This document shows positions 8,081-15,540 of a stretch of DNA of 36,793 nucleotides, piece after piece. Within the stretch, counting starts at the first letter, position 1. Each line of letters starts with the position of its first letter. The position numbers and the translations under genes were made by a program. The DNA comes from Crocosphaera sp. (GTDB taxonomy: Bacteria > Cyanobacteriota > Cyanobacteriia > Cyanobacteriales > Microcystaceae). The stretch lies in NCBI GenBank assembly GCA_030066295.1, contig JASJBX010000007.1, positions 1 to 36,793 of the forward strand, given 5' to 3'. The notes under the pieces are model-generated. The model saw only the letters and a program-made list of their open reading frames with translations. It had not been told where the DNA came from and did not search any database.

Positions 8081-9415
8081 ATGACCTCGATTTCCCATTC
8101 ATCAGCAACAGAAAAGCCAACCCAACCCTTATCTACACCAGAAGGAAAAGAACAGTTTAACCCAAAAGAATGCTGGTATCCTGTTACCTTTATTCAAGAC
8201 TTAGTAAAAGATTGCCCCTATGCTTTCTCTTTGTACGATGAACCTTTAGTGTTATTTAGAAACAACGAAGGTAAACTCATCTGTCTCAAAGATTTTTGCC
8301 CCCATCGCGCTGCTAAACTCTCAGATGGAGAGATAATTGATGGCAAAATAGAATGTTCTTATCATGGTTGGCAGTTTGGTGATCAGGGTCAATGTTTACA
8401 TATTCCTCAACTACCAAAAGAGACAAAAATACCTGCAACTGCTTGCATTCAATCTTATCCTGTGGCTGAAGTTCAAGGAATGGTTTGGATTTGGGCAGGA
8501 AACTTAGAAACAGCAGATCAAAATAAGATTCCAACGGTTGCTGATTTCGATAATCCTAGGGTTGTTAGTTCAGATTATGTGATGGATCTTCCTTACGATC
8601 AAACTTTTTTTATTGAAAATGTTATTGATCCTTCACATATTTTTATCAGTCATAATGGATCATGGAAAATGAAGGAATTAGCTCAACCTTTAGCCATGGA
8701 AATTATGAAAGTATCTGTTAAAGGAATTAAAGGCAGATATTCTCTAACCAAAACCCCTAATAAACATTGGACAAGCTTAAATTTTATTGCGCCTAATTTA
8801 GTCACCTATAGGAATGAAAGGCTACAACGTATCGGAGGTGCTGCACTTTATTCTTTACCGTCAGGAAAGGGTTCCTGTCGAATTCTTATTAGAAATTATA
8901 ATAATACTCCAACCTGGAAATTTAAACTGCAACCTCGCTGGTTTGAACATTGGTTTAGAAACAAATTTTTGGAAGAAGATTTACCTCTTGTGGTTGGACA
9001 ACAGATACAAATCAATCGTCTAGAAAAAAGTCTCAAAGACCTTTATTTACCCCTGAAAACATCTGATATTTTTGTGGTTGAATATCGTAAATGGTTGGAT
9101 AACTATGGTCAGTTATTGCCGTTTTATCAGGGTTATGAAACTTCTTACAATATTGAACCCAAAAAGATTGATCAAGGAACTCGGTTAACTCGTCATACAC
9201 AAATTTGTGGTTCTTGTAATCAAGCTTATGAAAACACTAAAAAAATCAAGCAAGGTTTCATCGGATTAGCCATTATTTTAGCGGCGATCGCTTTGATATT
9301 AGATCATTCTTCGCTTAAATATTTTCTGGTTGCTACTGCTATATTGTCCGTTTCTTTCGCAGTGGTTGCAGAACAAGTTAAAATTAAGTTTGAACGAGCT
9401 TATACTCGTCATTAA
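8081..9415 (+). CDS. Membrane-anchored Rieske oxygenase, pheophorbide a oxygenase/Tic55-like
   Basis: A 444-residue Rieske non-haem iron oxygenase. The [2Fe-2S] ligands are Cys73-x-His75 and Cys92-x2-His95 (CPHRAA and CSYHGW). The mononuclear iron site is N-x2-D-x2-H-x4-H at Asn180, Asp183, His186 and His191 in ENVIDPSHIFISH. Near the end, Cys376-x2-Cys379 (ICGSC) is the redox CxxC typical of the PAO/Tic55/PTC52 group, followed by two transmembrane helices (about 392-408 and 413-431) that would tether the enzyme to a membrane. This group oxygenates tetrapyrroles and other lipophilic substrates. The start is the ATG at 8081, preceded by a TATATTATAG element at 8028-8037. A DUF3598 gene follows after 37 bases with a strong ribosome site, so co-transcription is likely. 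The exact substrate is unknown. Confidence 0.88.
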   Translation: MTSISHSSATEKPTQPLSTPEGKEQFNPKECWYPVTFIQDLVKDCPYAFSLYDEPLVLFRNNEGKLICLKDFCPHRAAKLSDGEIIDGKIECSYHGWQFGDQGQCLHIPQLPKETKIPATACIQSYPVAEVQGMVWIWAGNLETADQNKIPTVADFDNPRVVSSDYVMDLPYDQTFFIENVIDPSHIFISHNGSWKMKELAQPLAMEIMKVSVKGIKGRYSLTKTPNKHWTSLNFIAPNLVTYRNERLQRIGGAALYSLPSGKGSCRILIRNYNNTPTWKFKLQPRWFEHWFRNKFLEEDLPLVVGQQIQINRLEKSLKDLYLPLKTSDIFVVEYRKWLDNYGQLLPFYQGYETSYNIEPKKIDQGTRLTRHTQICGSCNQAYENTKKIKQGFIGLAIILAAIALILDHSSLKYFLVATAILSVSFAVVAEQVKIKFERAYTRH

Positions 9416-9452
9416 CTGACAATAGACAAGTTTATTGGAGGAACTCAAAATC

Positions 9453-10238
9453 ATGGATCTTAAAGTACAAAATTGGAAAAATTTAACCGATCAACACTTG
9501 TATGATTGGCATGGCCTCTGGACTCGATATACGCCAACAGGAGAGGTTTTACAATCATTTCCTAGTCTCAGACATTTTGAAAGTAATGCTGATAAAACAG
9601 AAATTTATCAGTTGAATAAGTATATGTACACTGAGGATGATATTAAAAAAGAAAGTTGGCATTATAATCAAACAGAAAATAGTTTAGAAGATGGAATGTT
9701 TCATCCACAAGCTGAGTCAATGCGGGGGTATTTCTTCCCATCTGGCCATGCCGCGTGGGCCGTAACTCAATTGCAAGAAGGTTCCCCTTTTGGCATGGAA
9801 TTGTTTTTCAGATATCAGCATCTTAGACATAGTGTGGGTATTGTTTATGATGACAAAGGAAACCTGATGAGAACCGCTAATATTCGCGAAGATTCCACTG
9901 GTTATCCTTCCTCTTTTTGGTCTACAGAATTAGAACAATTACCCTCAAGGGAGTTAAGCCAAAATTTACAAGGAACGTCTATCAGTATGACGGCTGATTT
10001 ACAAGTTTCTGAACCTGTGAATGCTCAATTTACTTGGAGTAAAGAAGGTCATCAATTGTTCTATTTACCCGATGGTGTTTCTATTAGTTGTCCTGAAAAA
10101 GTATCTCTTGGATCTCCTGTGTTTTGTCTGGTTAATTGGTTGATTAATGAACAAGAAATGCAGCAATTAATAGCGAATTATGACGCTTCTGGAAAGTTCC
10201 AATCTTTAACTCTCGAACACTATGAGTTGAACCAATAA
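9453..10238 (+). CDS. DUF3598 family protein (lipocalin-like), copy 3
   Basis: A 261-residue paralogue of the protein at 5081. Shared blocks include the W-x-G-x-W strand (YDWHGLWTRY), ELFFRYQHLRHSVGIVYDD against the copy 1 equivalent, DSTGYPSSFWS, and the C-terminal FYLPDGVSISCPEKVSLGSP with NWL and QQLIANYD. The start at ATG 9453 is fixed by GGAGGA at 9437-9442; the in-frame TTG at 9435 lies upstream of that ribosome site. It follows the Rieske gene by 37 bases on the same strand, the tightest pairing in this block. That suggests this lipocalin-like protein serves the oxygenase, for example as substrate or product carrier; this is inference. Confidence 0.82.
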   Translation: MDLKVQNWKNLTDQHLYDWHGLWTRYTPTGEVLQSFPSLRHFESNADKTEIYQLNKYMYTEDDIKKESWHYNQTENSLEDGMFHPQAESMRGYFFPSGHAAWAVTQLQEGSPFGMELFFRYQHLRHSVGIVYDDKGNLMRTANIREDSTGYPSSFWSTELEQLPSRELSQNLQGTSISMTADLQVSEPVNAQFTWSKEGHQLFYLPDGVSISCPEKVSLGSPVFCLVNWLINEQEMQQLIANYDASGKFQSLTLEHYELNQ

Positions 10239-10248
10239 TTATTCATGA

Positions 10249-11115
10249 CTAAATTAGGGTATCAGGATAAATAAACTGATATCCTTCTTGTTTTATTTTA
10301 CTGTTATCAACTCGCGCATTTAAAGCACTAAATGGGGGTTTACTCCCATCCCAAGAAACTCGTTTTAATCGTTGGCGATCGCAGATTAAATTACACAAGT
10401 CTTTACTGGTTAATTTCACATCGTTAACTAGATTATAAACCCCCTGACAACCCTTTTCATGAACAAATTCGATCCCTTCTACAATATCATCTAAATGTAT
10501 CCATCCTGTCCAATTTTCTCCACTTCCTGGCAAGGTTTTTCCTGTTAGTCTTCCTATTCTTTTATCTAACTCTCTTCTCGGTCCGTAAATTCCCCCTAAA
10601 CGCAATAAACAAACTTTAATCGTTTCTTTGTTTAACCCTAAAATAACGTTTTCTGCATCCACTAATATTTGGCTATACTCACTATCAGTATCTAACGGTG
10701 AAGTTTCATCCACCCATTCCCCTTTTTTATCCCCATAAACAGAACCACTACTAAGATAAATAACCTGTTTAACAGTTGAATTGTTTTCTAGTGCTTTAAC
10801 TAAATTTTTGGCCGTAGGTAAATAGGTTTGTGCATAAGCTTCTGCATCAACTTGGCGATCGCTAATGGGTGCAATACTAACTAAAATAGTCTCTTGATCT
10901 CTGATAACTGTTTCTATTCCTTGTAAGTTTTCTCCTGTGGTAACAATACAATTATTGGTTATACTTTCTAACTCTGAAATTTTCTCTTCTCTTGTGGTTG
11001 TTCCTGTTACAAAATATCCTTTTTTATACCAATAATTTGCTACTGCTTTACCTACATAACCACAACCAATTATTGATACTTTTTTTCCTAGATTTTGCTG
11101 TTTTCGTTCTATCAT
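10249..11115 (-). CDS. Atypical SDR / NAD-dependent epimerase-like protein (YeeZ-type)
   Basis: A 288-residue Rossmann-fold protein. The N-terminal VSIIGCGYVGKAVANYW is the GxGxxG dinucleotide site; VIYLSSGSVYGDKKGEWVDE and LLRLGGIYGPRREL are the SSxxVYG and RxxxIYGP blocks of extended SDRs/epimerases, and WTGWIHLDDIVEGI is the standard cofactor-proximal helix. The expected YxxxK pair reads Y-S-Q-I-L, so the catalytic Lys is absent, as in atypical SDRs of the YeeZ group. This makes a classical epimerase or reductase reaction doubtful. It is convergent with DUF3598 copy 3, 10 bases apart, and has a 500-base AT-rich gap upstream. Confidence 0.75.
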   Translation of the reverse strand: MIERKQQNLGKKVSIIGCGYVGKAVANYWYKKGYFVTGTTTREEKISELESITNNCIVTTGENLQGIETVIRDQETILVSIAPISDRQVDAEAYAQTYLPTAKNLVKALENNSTVKQVIYLSSGSVYGDKKGEWVDETSPLDTDSEYSQILVDAENVILGLNKETIKVCLLRLGGIYGPRRELDKRIGRLTGKTLPGSGENWTGWIHLDDIVEGIEFVHEKGCQGVYNLVNDVKLTSKDLCNLICDRQRLKRVSWDGSKPPFSALNARVDNSKIKQEGYQFIYPDTLI

Positions 11116-11327
11116 AAGTTTGCTAAAGTTACTATTTTTATGCTAATTTTTTTGATCATTTTCCCTTACTATAACAAGACTTTTTGAAGATAGCAAAGAT
11201 ACCTTTTTTGTTAAGCTAAACTTATCAAATATTATTAAAATTATTGAATATTTTTATATAAACTGCCTTGTTACAAGCGTTAATGAAATTTTTGTTTTCC
11301 CTGATTTTGCTAAAATTTGCCAGATTT

Positions 11328-11356
11328 TTGACTTTTGCTTATTTTCGTGTTATAGT
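11328..11356 (+). promoter_or_regulatory. Sigma70-type promoter
   Basis: TTGACT (11328-11333), a 17-base spacer and TATAGT (11351-11356) each match the consensus at five of six positions. The start of transcription would be near 11363, about 275 bases upstream of the Uma2 start codon. Confidence 0.5.
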
Positions 11357-11619
11357 ATCTATGATATACGATGAGCTTTTTTATAACCAAAACTTCTATT
11401 AAGTCCTTAAATCCAGTTCTGATAAGGGTTTTCGTTTTTCAACTGGTTAGCGATCGCTTCGATAATAACCAATTTAACCAAGTTTTTTAAATTAGAACAG
11501 ATAAACCATAAATAAGAATTGTAAAATAGGCTTGACAAAAAGGAATTGTTTATCAACTTTAAGCCGTAGGATGAGCAATGACTATAATCAGAATAGTTGA
11601 CATACCCCACCATTATCAT

Positions 11620-11627
11620 AGGAGGAG
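11620..11627 (+). promoter_or_regulatory. Shine-Dalgarno site that sets the Uma2 start
   Basis: AGGAGGAG lies 10 bases before the ATG at 11638. It rules out the in-frame ATG at 11578 as the main start. Confidence 0.75.
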
Positions 11628-11637
11628 AACAGCAAAA

Positions 11638-12204
11638 ATGGTTCAATTAAGCACTAAAATCTATTCTTTTGAAGAATACTTAACATATGATGATGGAACA
11701 GATAATAAGTATGAATTGGTCAATGGAGACTTAAAACTTATGCCAACAGCAAGTGGGTTTCATGCACTAATTTTGCACTTTATTTTTAAGATTTTAGAGC
11801 AAGAAATTGATCGAATCAAACAGCAATGGAAAGTGATGCCAGGGACTGTGGGAGTAAGAACGGCCAAGAATAAATCAAGAATTCCTGATGTCGTCATTTT
11901 ATCCGAAACTCAGTGTCAAGAAATAAGGGAAATGTCTACAGCCGTTTTAGAAACACCTCCCCTTTTAGCCGTAGAAATAGTGAGTCCTAATAATGCCGAT
12001 GATGACTATCGTTATAAACGTTCTGAGTATGCAGTAAGAGAGATTCCTGAATATTGGATTATTGATCCAGAGGCAAAAAAAGTATCAATTTTATTGTTAG
12101 TTTCTGGATTTTATGAAGTAACAGAGTTTACAGAAGAACACGAAATTAAATCGTCCCTTTTTCCTAAATTAAAATTAACAGCTAAGCAAATATTTGAAGT
12201 GTAA
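11638..12204 (+). CDS. Uma2 family (DUF820) endonuclease-like protein
   Basis: A 188-residue canonical Uma2/DUF820 protein. YSFEEYLTYDDGTDNKYELV is the usual N-terminal helix, KSRIPDVVILSE carries the conserved Asp, LLAVEIVSPNNADDDYRYKR carries the Glu and the following Lys/Arg helix, and IPEYWIIDPEAKKVSIL is the YWIIDP strand found in almost every member. The PD-(D/E)XK residues therefore look intact. The start is fixed by the ribosome site at 11620. It is unrelated in sequence detail to the Uma2 protein at 2649, so it is not a local duplicate. Function unestablished. Confidence 0.9.
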   Translation: MVQLSTKIYSFEEYLTYDDGTDNKYELVNGDLKLMPTASGFHALILHFIFKILEQEIDRIKQQWKVMPGTVGVRTAKNKSRIPDVVILSETQCQEIREMSTAVLETPPLLAVEIVSPNNADDDYRYKRSEYAVREIPEYWIIDPEAKKVSILLLVSGFYEVTEFTEEHEIKSSLFPKLKLTAKQIFEV

Positions 12205-12294
12205 TCAAAACAATAAAAATCTCCGTTAAACCCCAAGCAAAGAACTATAATAAAACTGAAAACATTGACTGATCTAAGTTCAATATAAGAGTAA

Positions 12295-13482
12295 CTAATC
12301 AATCCCAAAGGAGTTTTCTAAGGCTTCCAAAACCACATCTGTAACGATTTTTGTCCGATAACGACAAGCTTGGGTTTCTGTGGAATTAAAACTGCCATTT
12401 TCCCAATATTTATTACTTCCTGCGCCGCCACCACATACACCAAAATAATCACAACTTTGGCGACACTTATTAATCCCTTGTCTCATATCCTGATAAATTT
12501 GCTTGAATTTTTCACTATCACAAACCGATTCTAAACTATCGGTTAACACATTACCTAAAATAAATTTTCCGTAGGGTTTAATGTCAACTGATAATAATTC
12601 GGGATCAAAAGTAGAAAAATTTCCCAAATAATCGATATTTAAAATAGCAAAAGGATGATTCATATCAGTTTTTGCTAATCTTTGGTTATCACAAATCAAC
12701 CCACAAATTGCCTCAAACTCTCTCACTTTAAATTGATCATTGGTTTGGCTAGTTAATTCCCAAAATCGCCTCATAAACTGACGATATTTTTGTTCTGTTC
12801 CCACTTTATCTAAGGAAGAGTTTTCATTAATTCCTTCTGTTTCTTCCATGTTAAATGCGACATCAGTGATGCCATTCTCCCAGAAAAAGTTAAACATTTC
12901 ATCGGCATAGTCTAGAGAATCTTGAGTAATAACAGCAATAATGTTGAAATAAATGTCATTTTTTTGTAAACAACGAATCCCTCGCATGACACTTTCATGG
13001 CTGTTTAAACCTGTCCGAGTTTTACGATGAGAATTATGTAAAAAATCGGGACCATCAAGACTAATTCCTACACACATATTAGATGCTTTAAAAAAATCAC
13101 CCCAAGCTTGATCAATTAAAATACCATTAGTTTGAATCGAATGATAAACAGGAACTCCTTTAGTATTATATTTTTGAGCCGTAGTTTCAATTCTTTTAAA
13201 TACTTCTTGATAATAAGAAATGGGAACTGCTAAAGGTTCCCCTGCGTGCCAACAAATATCAAGAAAGTCTCCTAGGAAGGGACTGGTAAAAATCTCTTTA
13301 AAAATTGGTTCAATTAAATCAAGAGATAACCTTTCTTTTAAATCTCGATTCGGCAAATAACAATAATCACAATCAAGATTACAAAAGGGAGTCGGCTGAA
13401 TCACAACTAAATTAATTGGACCAAAAGATGAAACATCTATAGACTCGTTCTTATTGGTATTTATAGATAAATTGGTTGTCAT
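12295..13482 (-). CDS. grrM: Radical SAM/SPASM cyclophane-forming peptide maturase GrrM
   Basis: A 395-residue radical SAM enzyme. The SAM-cleaving [4Fe-4S] cluster motif is Cys34-x3-Cys38-x2-Cys41 (CNLDCDYCYLP). WHAGEP, HSIQTNGILID and VGISLDGPDFLHNSHR are the standard radical SAM barrel elements of the peptide-modifying group. The C-terminal SPASM region has the cysteines of KCRQSCDYFGVCGGGAGSNK and QACRYRT, which bind auxiliary clusters. The family (GrrM/OscB) joins the aromatic ring of F/W to the beta-carbon of Asn in F/W-x-N triads of GrrA peptides. Both neighbouring precursors carry such triads. The start is fixed by AGGAGA (13487-13492), whose last base is shared with the stop of the upstream grrA gene, so translation is coupled. 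Confidence 0.93.
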   Translation of the reverse strand: MTTNLSINTNKNESIDVSSFGPINLVVIQPTPFCNLDCDYCYLPNRDLKERLSLDLIEPIFKEIFTSPFLGDFLDICWHAGEPLAVPISYYQEVFKRIETTAQKYNTKGVPVYHSIQTNGILIDQAWGDFFKASNMCVGISLDGPDFLHNSHRKTRTGLNSHESVMRGIRCLQKNDIYFNIIAVITQDSLDYADEMFNFFWENGITDVAFNMEETEGINENSSLDKVGTEQKYRQFMRRFWELTSQTNDQFKVREFEAICGLICDNQRLAKTDMNHPFAILNIDYLGNFSTFDPELLSVDIKPYGKFILGNVLTDSLESVCDSEKFKQIYQDMRQGINKCRQSCDYFGVCGGGAGSNKYWENGSFNSTETQACRYRTKIVTDVVLEALENSFGID

Positions 13483-13486
13483 TTTT

Positions 13487-13492
13487 TCTCCT
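13487..13492 (-). promoter_or_regulatory. Shine-Dalgarno of grrM overlapping the grrA stop
   Basis: On the minus strand the junction reads TGG TAAGGAGAAAAAATG: the grrA stop TAA runs straight into GGAG, then the grrM ATG. This favours translational coupling and fixes the grrM start. Confidence 0.75.
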
Positions 13493-13848
13493 TACCACCG
13501 ATTAACAAAACCGCCTCCACCGTAACGATTATAAAATCCTCCACCATTACGCCAAGGACTTCTATTAACAAAACCCCCTCCACCATGACGATTGGCAAAA
13601 CCTCCCCGATATCCATTACCCCAACTTCCTCGACGGCCATTGGCCCAACCCCTTGCGATTAAATCATTCGTTGGTTCACTTGAAACATCAATCCCTCTTT
13701 CTTCCATCGCTTCTGTTAAGCGAGAGAGACGATTTTCTATGGTTAAGTTATTATCTGAGAAAGTACCATGACTTTTAGCGACAGAAGCGGTTAAAGTGGA
13801 TACCGCTAACATAAAACCAACACAAGTAATTTTTGTGATAATCTGCAA
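13492..13848 (-). CDS. grrA: GrrA-family cyclophane RiPP precursor, copy 2
   Basis: A 118-residue precursor peptide. The N-terminus is a Sec-type signal (FMLAVSTLTASVAKS), followed by a leader with NRLSRLTEAMEERG (about 39-52) shared with copy 1 and probably read by the maturase. The core from about residue 66 is rich in Gly, Asn and Arg and has seven F/W-x-N triads: W68, W76, F84, F93, W99, F105 and F114. Translation apparently starts at TTG (13848), preceded by AGGAGAAC at 13855-13862, and no ATG lies suitably near. The last 30 residues repeat the FVNRSPWRNGG-FYNRY block of copy 1, indicating duplication. Modified and exported product; its function is unknown. Confidence 0.9.
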   Translation of the reverse strand: MQIITKITCVGFMLAVSTLTASVAKSHGTFSDNNLTIENRLSRLTEAMEERGIDVSSEPTNDLIARGWANGRRGSWGNGYRGGFANRHGGGGFVNRSPWRNGGGFYNRYGGGGFVNRW

Positions 13849-13916
13849 AATTAAGTTCTCCTGAAACTAAATAATAAACACTCAAATATTATTGTAAACA
13901 ATAACTGTTCAATAGA

Positions 13917-14264
13917 TTAATAACGGTTATAAAAACTACCACCATTTCGCCAAGGACTGCGATTGACAAAACCACCACCCCCACTACGATTAGCAAAACC
14001 TCCTCCTCCTCCACGATTGGCAAAACCACCACCCCCACTACGATTGGCAAAACCTCTGACTAATACGTTTTCCCCTTCTATTGGTGAAGTTTGTATGGTT
14101 TCCATTGCTCGCTTTTCTATTGCTTGGCTAAGACGAGATAGACGATATTCAAGATGATTAGAACTGTCATGACTACTAGGATTGTGATCACTAGCACTTA
14201 CTGCCGAAACGCTTAAGGTTGAGACAGCTAATAAAAAACCCATAAACGTGATTTTTGTGGTCAT
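13917..14264 (-). CDS. grrA: GrrA-family cyclophane RiPP precursor, copy 1
   Basis: A 115-residue precursor with a signal peptide (MGFLLAVSTLSVSAVSA), a short His/Ser-rich spacer, the leader block YRLSRLSQAIEKR (about 40-52) and a Gly-rich core from residue 71. The core has six F/W-x-N triads, F72, F81, F90, F99, W105 and F111, as nine-residue FANRSGGGG units followed by FVNRSPWRNGG. These triads are the known substrate pattern of GrrM, which makes a three-residue cyclophane per triad. The gene is first in a grrA-grrA-grrM series and is divergent from grrP. The tail ends right after FYNRY with no follower sequence. Confidence 0.92.
   Translation of the reverse strand: MTTKITFMGFLLAVSTLSVSAVSASDHNPSSHDSSNHLEYRLSRLSQAIEKRAMETIQTSPIEGENVLVRGFANRSGGGGFANRGGGGGFANRSGGGGFVNRSPWRNGGSFYNRY
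13960..14054. repeat. 27-base tandem repeat encoding FANRSGGGG units
   Basis: Three full and one half 27-base units start at 13960, 13987, 14014 and 14041, each opening cgatt(g/a)(a/g)caaaacc on the plus strand. They encode the nine-residue core repeats of grrA copy 1, so unit number can change by slippage without frameshift. Confidence 0.85.
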
Positions 14265-14283
14265 TGGCGCGATTTTTTACCCT

Positions 14284-14313
14284 ATGATACAATCTTATTC
14301 AGCACTGTAGCAA
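14284..14313 (-). promoter_or_regulatory. Promoter of the grrA-grrA-grrM series
   Basis: On the minus strand TTGCTA (14308-14313), an 18-base spacer and TATCAT (14284-14289) match consensus at four and five of six positions. The start would lie about 13 bases before the copy 1 ATG, leaving little room for a ribosome site; none is visible. Confidence 0.45.
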
Positions 14314-14417
14314 AAAAAAGACTTCCATTGCCATTATTGTTAAATTTGTTTACCTTTTATTTACAGCTTGACTAAAATTGAGTAACAATTCTACTGTTTC
14401 TAGTAGGATCAAAAATC

Positions 14418-15311
14418 ATGTATAGCAAACTACCATTAATTGCCCTGACTATTCTGACTGCTTTAACGATGCCTAGTCAAAGTTTAGCGGAGACAGTCAT
14501 AGAAAGAGTAGCAAGAACAGGGACTTTAAATGTTAGCACGAGAATTGATTTAGTCCCATTTGCCTATGTAAATGATCAAGATGAATTAACAGGGTATTCT
14601 ATAGAAATCGTCGAATTAATCAGGGAAACTTTAGAGAAAGAACTAGGAAAAGATGTTAAAATCAAGGTAGTTGTTGATGATACTTTAGAGGAAAGAATTA
14701 CCAGTGTTTTGAATCGAGAAGTTGATATTGCTTGTGATACAACTTTCACCTGGCAACGGGATAGATTTGTAGATTTTTCTTTAGCTTATGGTATTTCTGG
14801 GATTAAAGTTTTCGTGAAAGAAGAGAGTAACTTATCCTCTCCAGACTCATTTAAAAATAAACGAATTGCCATCGTTGAAAATACTTTGAGTCCAGAGTCC
14901 ATTAAAGTGATTGAATCTCAAGTAACAATTGTTAAAGTTGATAGTATAGAAGCAGGAATTAAGGCCGTGGAAGATGGTGAAGTGGATGGATTTGCTTTCG
15001 ATGGAACGATTCTAGAAGGAATGCGACAAACCTTAGAGCAACCTGATGAGTATAAAGTAGTTCCTAATCAGTCTTATTTTAGACATGGAATCGCTTGTAT
15101 GGTTCCCGAACATGATTCTACCTTTCTAAACTTAGTCAACTTTACCATCGGTAAAATGATGGATGGTTATATTCGGGGGGATTCTCGTTATGTAGAAATT
15201 GTTAATCGTTATTTTGGAGAAGAGGGAATTGTTCCTTTTGAACCCCAAAGAATTAAAGATTTTTTTGAAATGATTATTATTACCCGCGAACAAATTCCCC
15301 CTGAAGAATAG
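14418..15311 (+). CDS. grrP: GRRM-system orphan extracellular solute-binding protein GrrP
   Basis: A 297-residue type 2 periplasmic binding protein of the SBP_bac_3 (amino-acid binding) class. The N-terminal signal peptide ends near PSQSLA. TGTLNVSTRIDLVPFAYVND and LTGYSIEIVELI are the family's opening strands, VDIACDTTFTWQRDRFVDFS contains the usual ligand-contact region, and KRIAIVENTLSPE begins lobe 2. There is no permease or ATPase gene nearby, which is typical of GrrP: in cyanobacteria it accompanies grrA/grrM as a lone periplasmic protein. It is transcribed divergently from the precursors across a 153-base gap; AGGA precedes the ATG by about 10 bases. It may bind the cyclophane peptide or a small molecule; this is not established. 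Confidence 0.87.
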   Translation: MYSKLPLIALTILTALTMPSQSLAETVIERVARTGTLNVSTRIDLVPFAYVNDQDELTGYSIEIVELIRETLEKELGKDVKIKVVVDDTLEERITSVLNREVDIACDTTFTWQRDRFVDFSLAYGISGIKVFVKEESNLSSPDSFKNKRIAIVENTLSPESIKVIESQVTIVKVDSIEAGIKAVEDGEVDGFAFDGTILEGMRQTLEQPDEYKVVPNQSYFRHGIACMVPEHDSTFLNLVNFTIGKMMDGYIRGDSRYVEIVNRYFGEEGIVPFEPQRIKDFFEMIIITREQIPPEE

Positions 15312-15364
15312 TCAAAAATCTAAAATCTTCTTCGTAAACAATTCAAGGTAGAATTATCAACAAG

Positions 15365-15516
15365 TATATTTGGCAATCTGAAGTCCCCCAGTAACTGCGG
15401 GTCTGGCCTTCATCCCTCGATTTTCGTACCTCAAGCAAGACCTGCTCTTGCGGATGAAACCTGTGCGGGCTTCCTTGTTCAACCGGGTATTTCTCGCGGC
15501 TGAATTGGTTACCAAA
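15365..15516. ncRNA. GC-rich structured element, candidate non-coding RNA or transposon-end RNA
   Basis: This non-coding stretch is far richer in GC than its flanks and folds into nested stems: TTGG/CCAA (15370-15373 with 15512-15515), CAAT/ATTG (15374-15377 with 15504-15507), GAAGTCCC/GGGCTTC (15080-type bulged stem at 15380-15387 with 15467-15473), TTCATCC/GGATGAA (15409-15415 with 15452-15458) and the apical hairpin GCAAGA/TCTTGC (15435-15451). The long rod with an asymmetric internal bubble could be a 6S-like RNA on the plus strand. Read on the minus strand, GAACAAGGAAGCCCGCAC resembles the scaffold at the right end of IS605/TnpB elements. The sequence alone does not decide strand or identity. 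Confidence 0.5.
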
Positions 15517-15540
15517 AATACCTTCCTGAGTTCAGGAAGG
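15511..15540 (-). terminator. Intrinsic terminator of psb30
   Basis: On the minus strand a nine-base stem (CCTTCCTGA/TCAGGAAGG, 15521-15540) is followed by TATTTTTGG. It lies about 37 bases after the psb30 stop. On the plus strand there is no T tract, so it would work only for psb30. Confidence 0.65.

Larger units (their letters stand above)
11116..11637. other. AT-rich intergenic region with one good promoter and a HIP1 site
   Basis: No gene is supported in this stretch. It holds a well-spaced plus-strand promoter (11328-11356), a six-base inverted repeat CCAGTT/AACTGG (11413-11418 and 11441-11446), a HIP1 octamer at 11450-11457 and the Uma2 ribosome site at 11620-11627. The distance from the promoter to the Uma2 start is about 275 bases, so a long leader or a small RNA is possible. 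Confidence 0.5.

Noticed and set aside
13960..14054. CRISPR-like array
   Set aside because: The 27-base units are contiguous without spacers and encode in-frame peptide repeats.
13963..14157. Pro-rich plus-strand reading frame
   Set aside because: It is the antisense shadow of the Gly/Asn-rich grrA repeats and has no ribosome site.
13492..14264. Gly-rich proteins as RNA-binding or cell-wall structural proteins
   Set aside because: Signal peptide, shared LSRL leader block, F/W-x-N triads and the adjacent SPASM maturase identify them as GrrA precursors.
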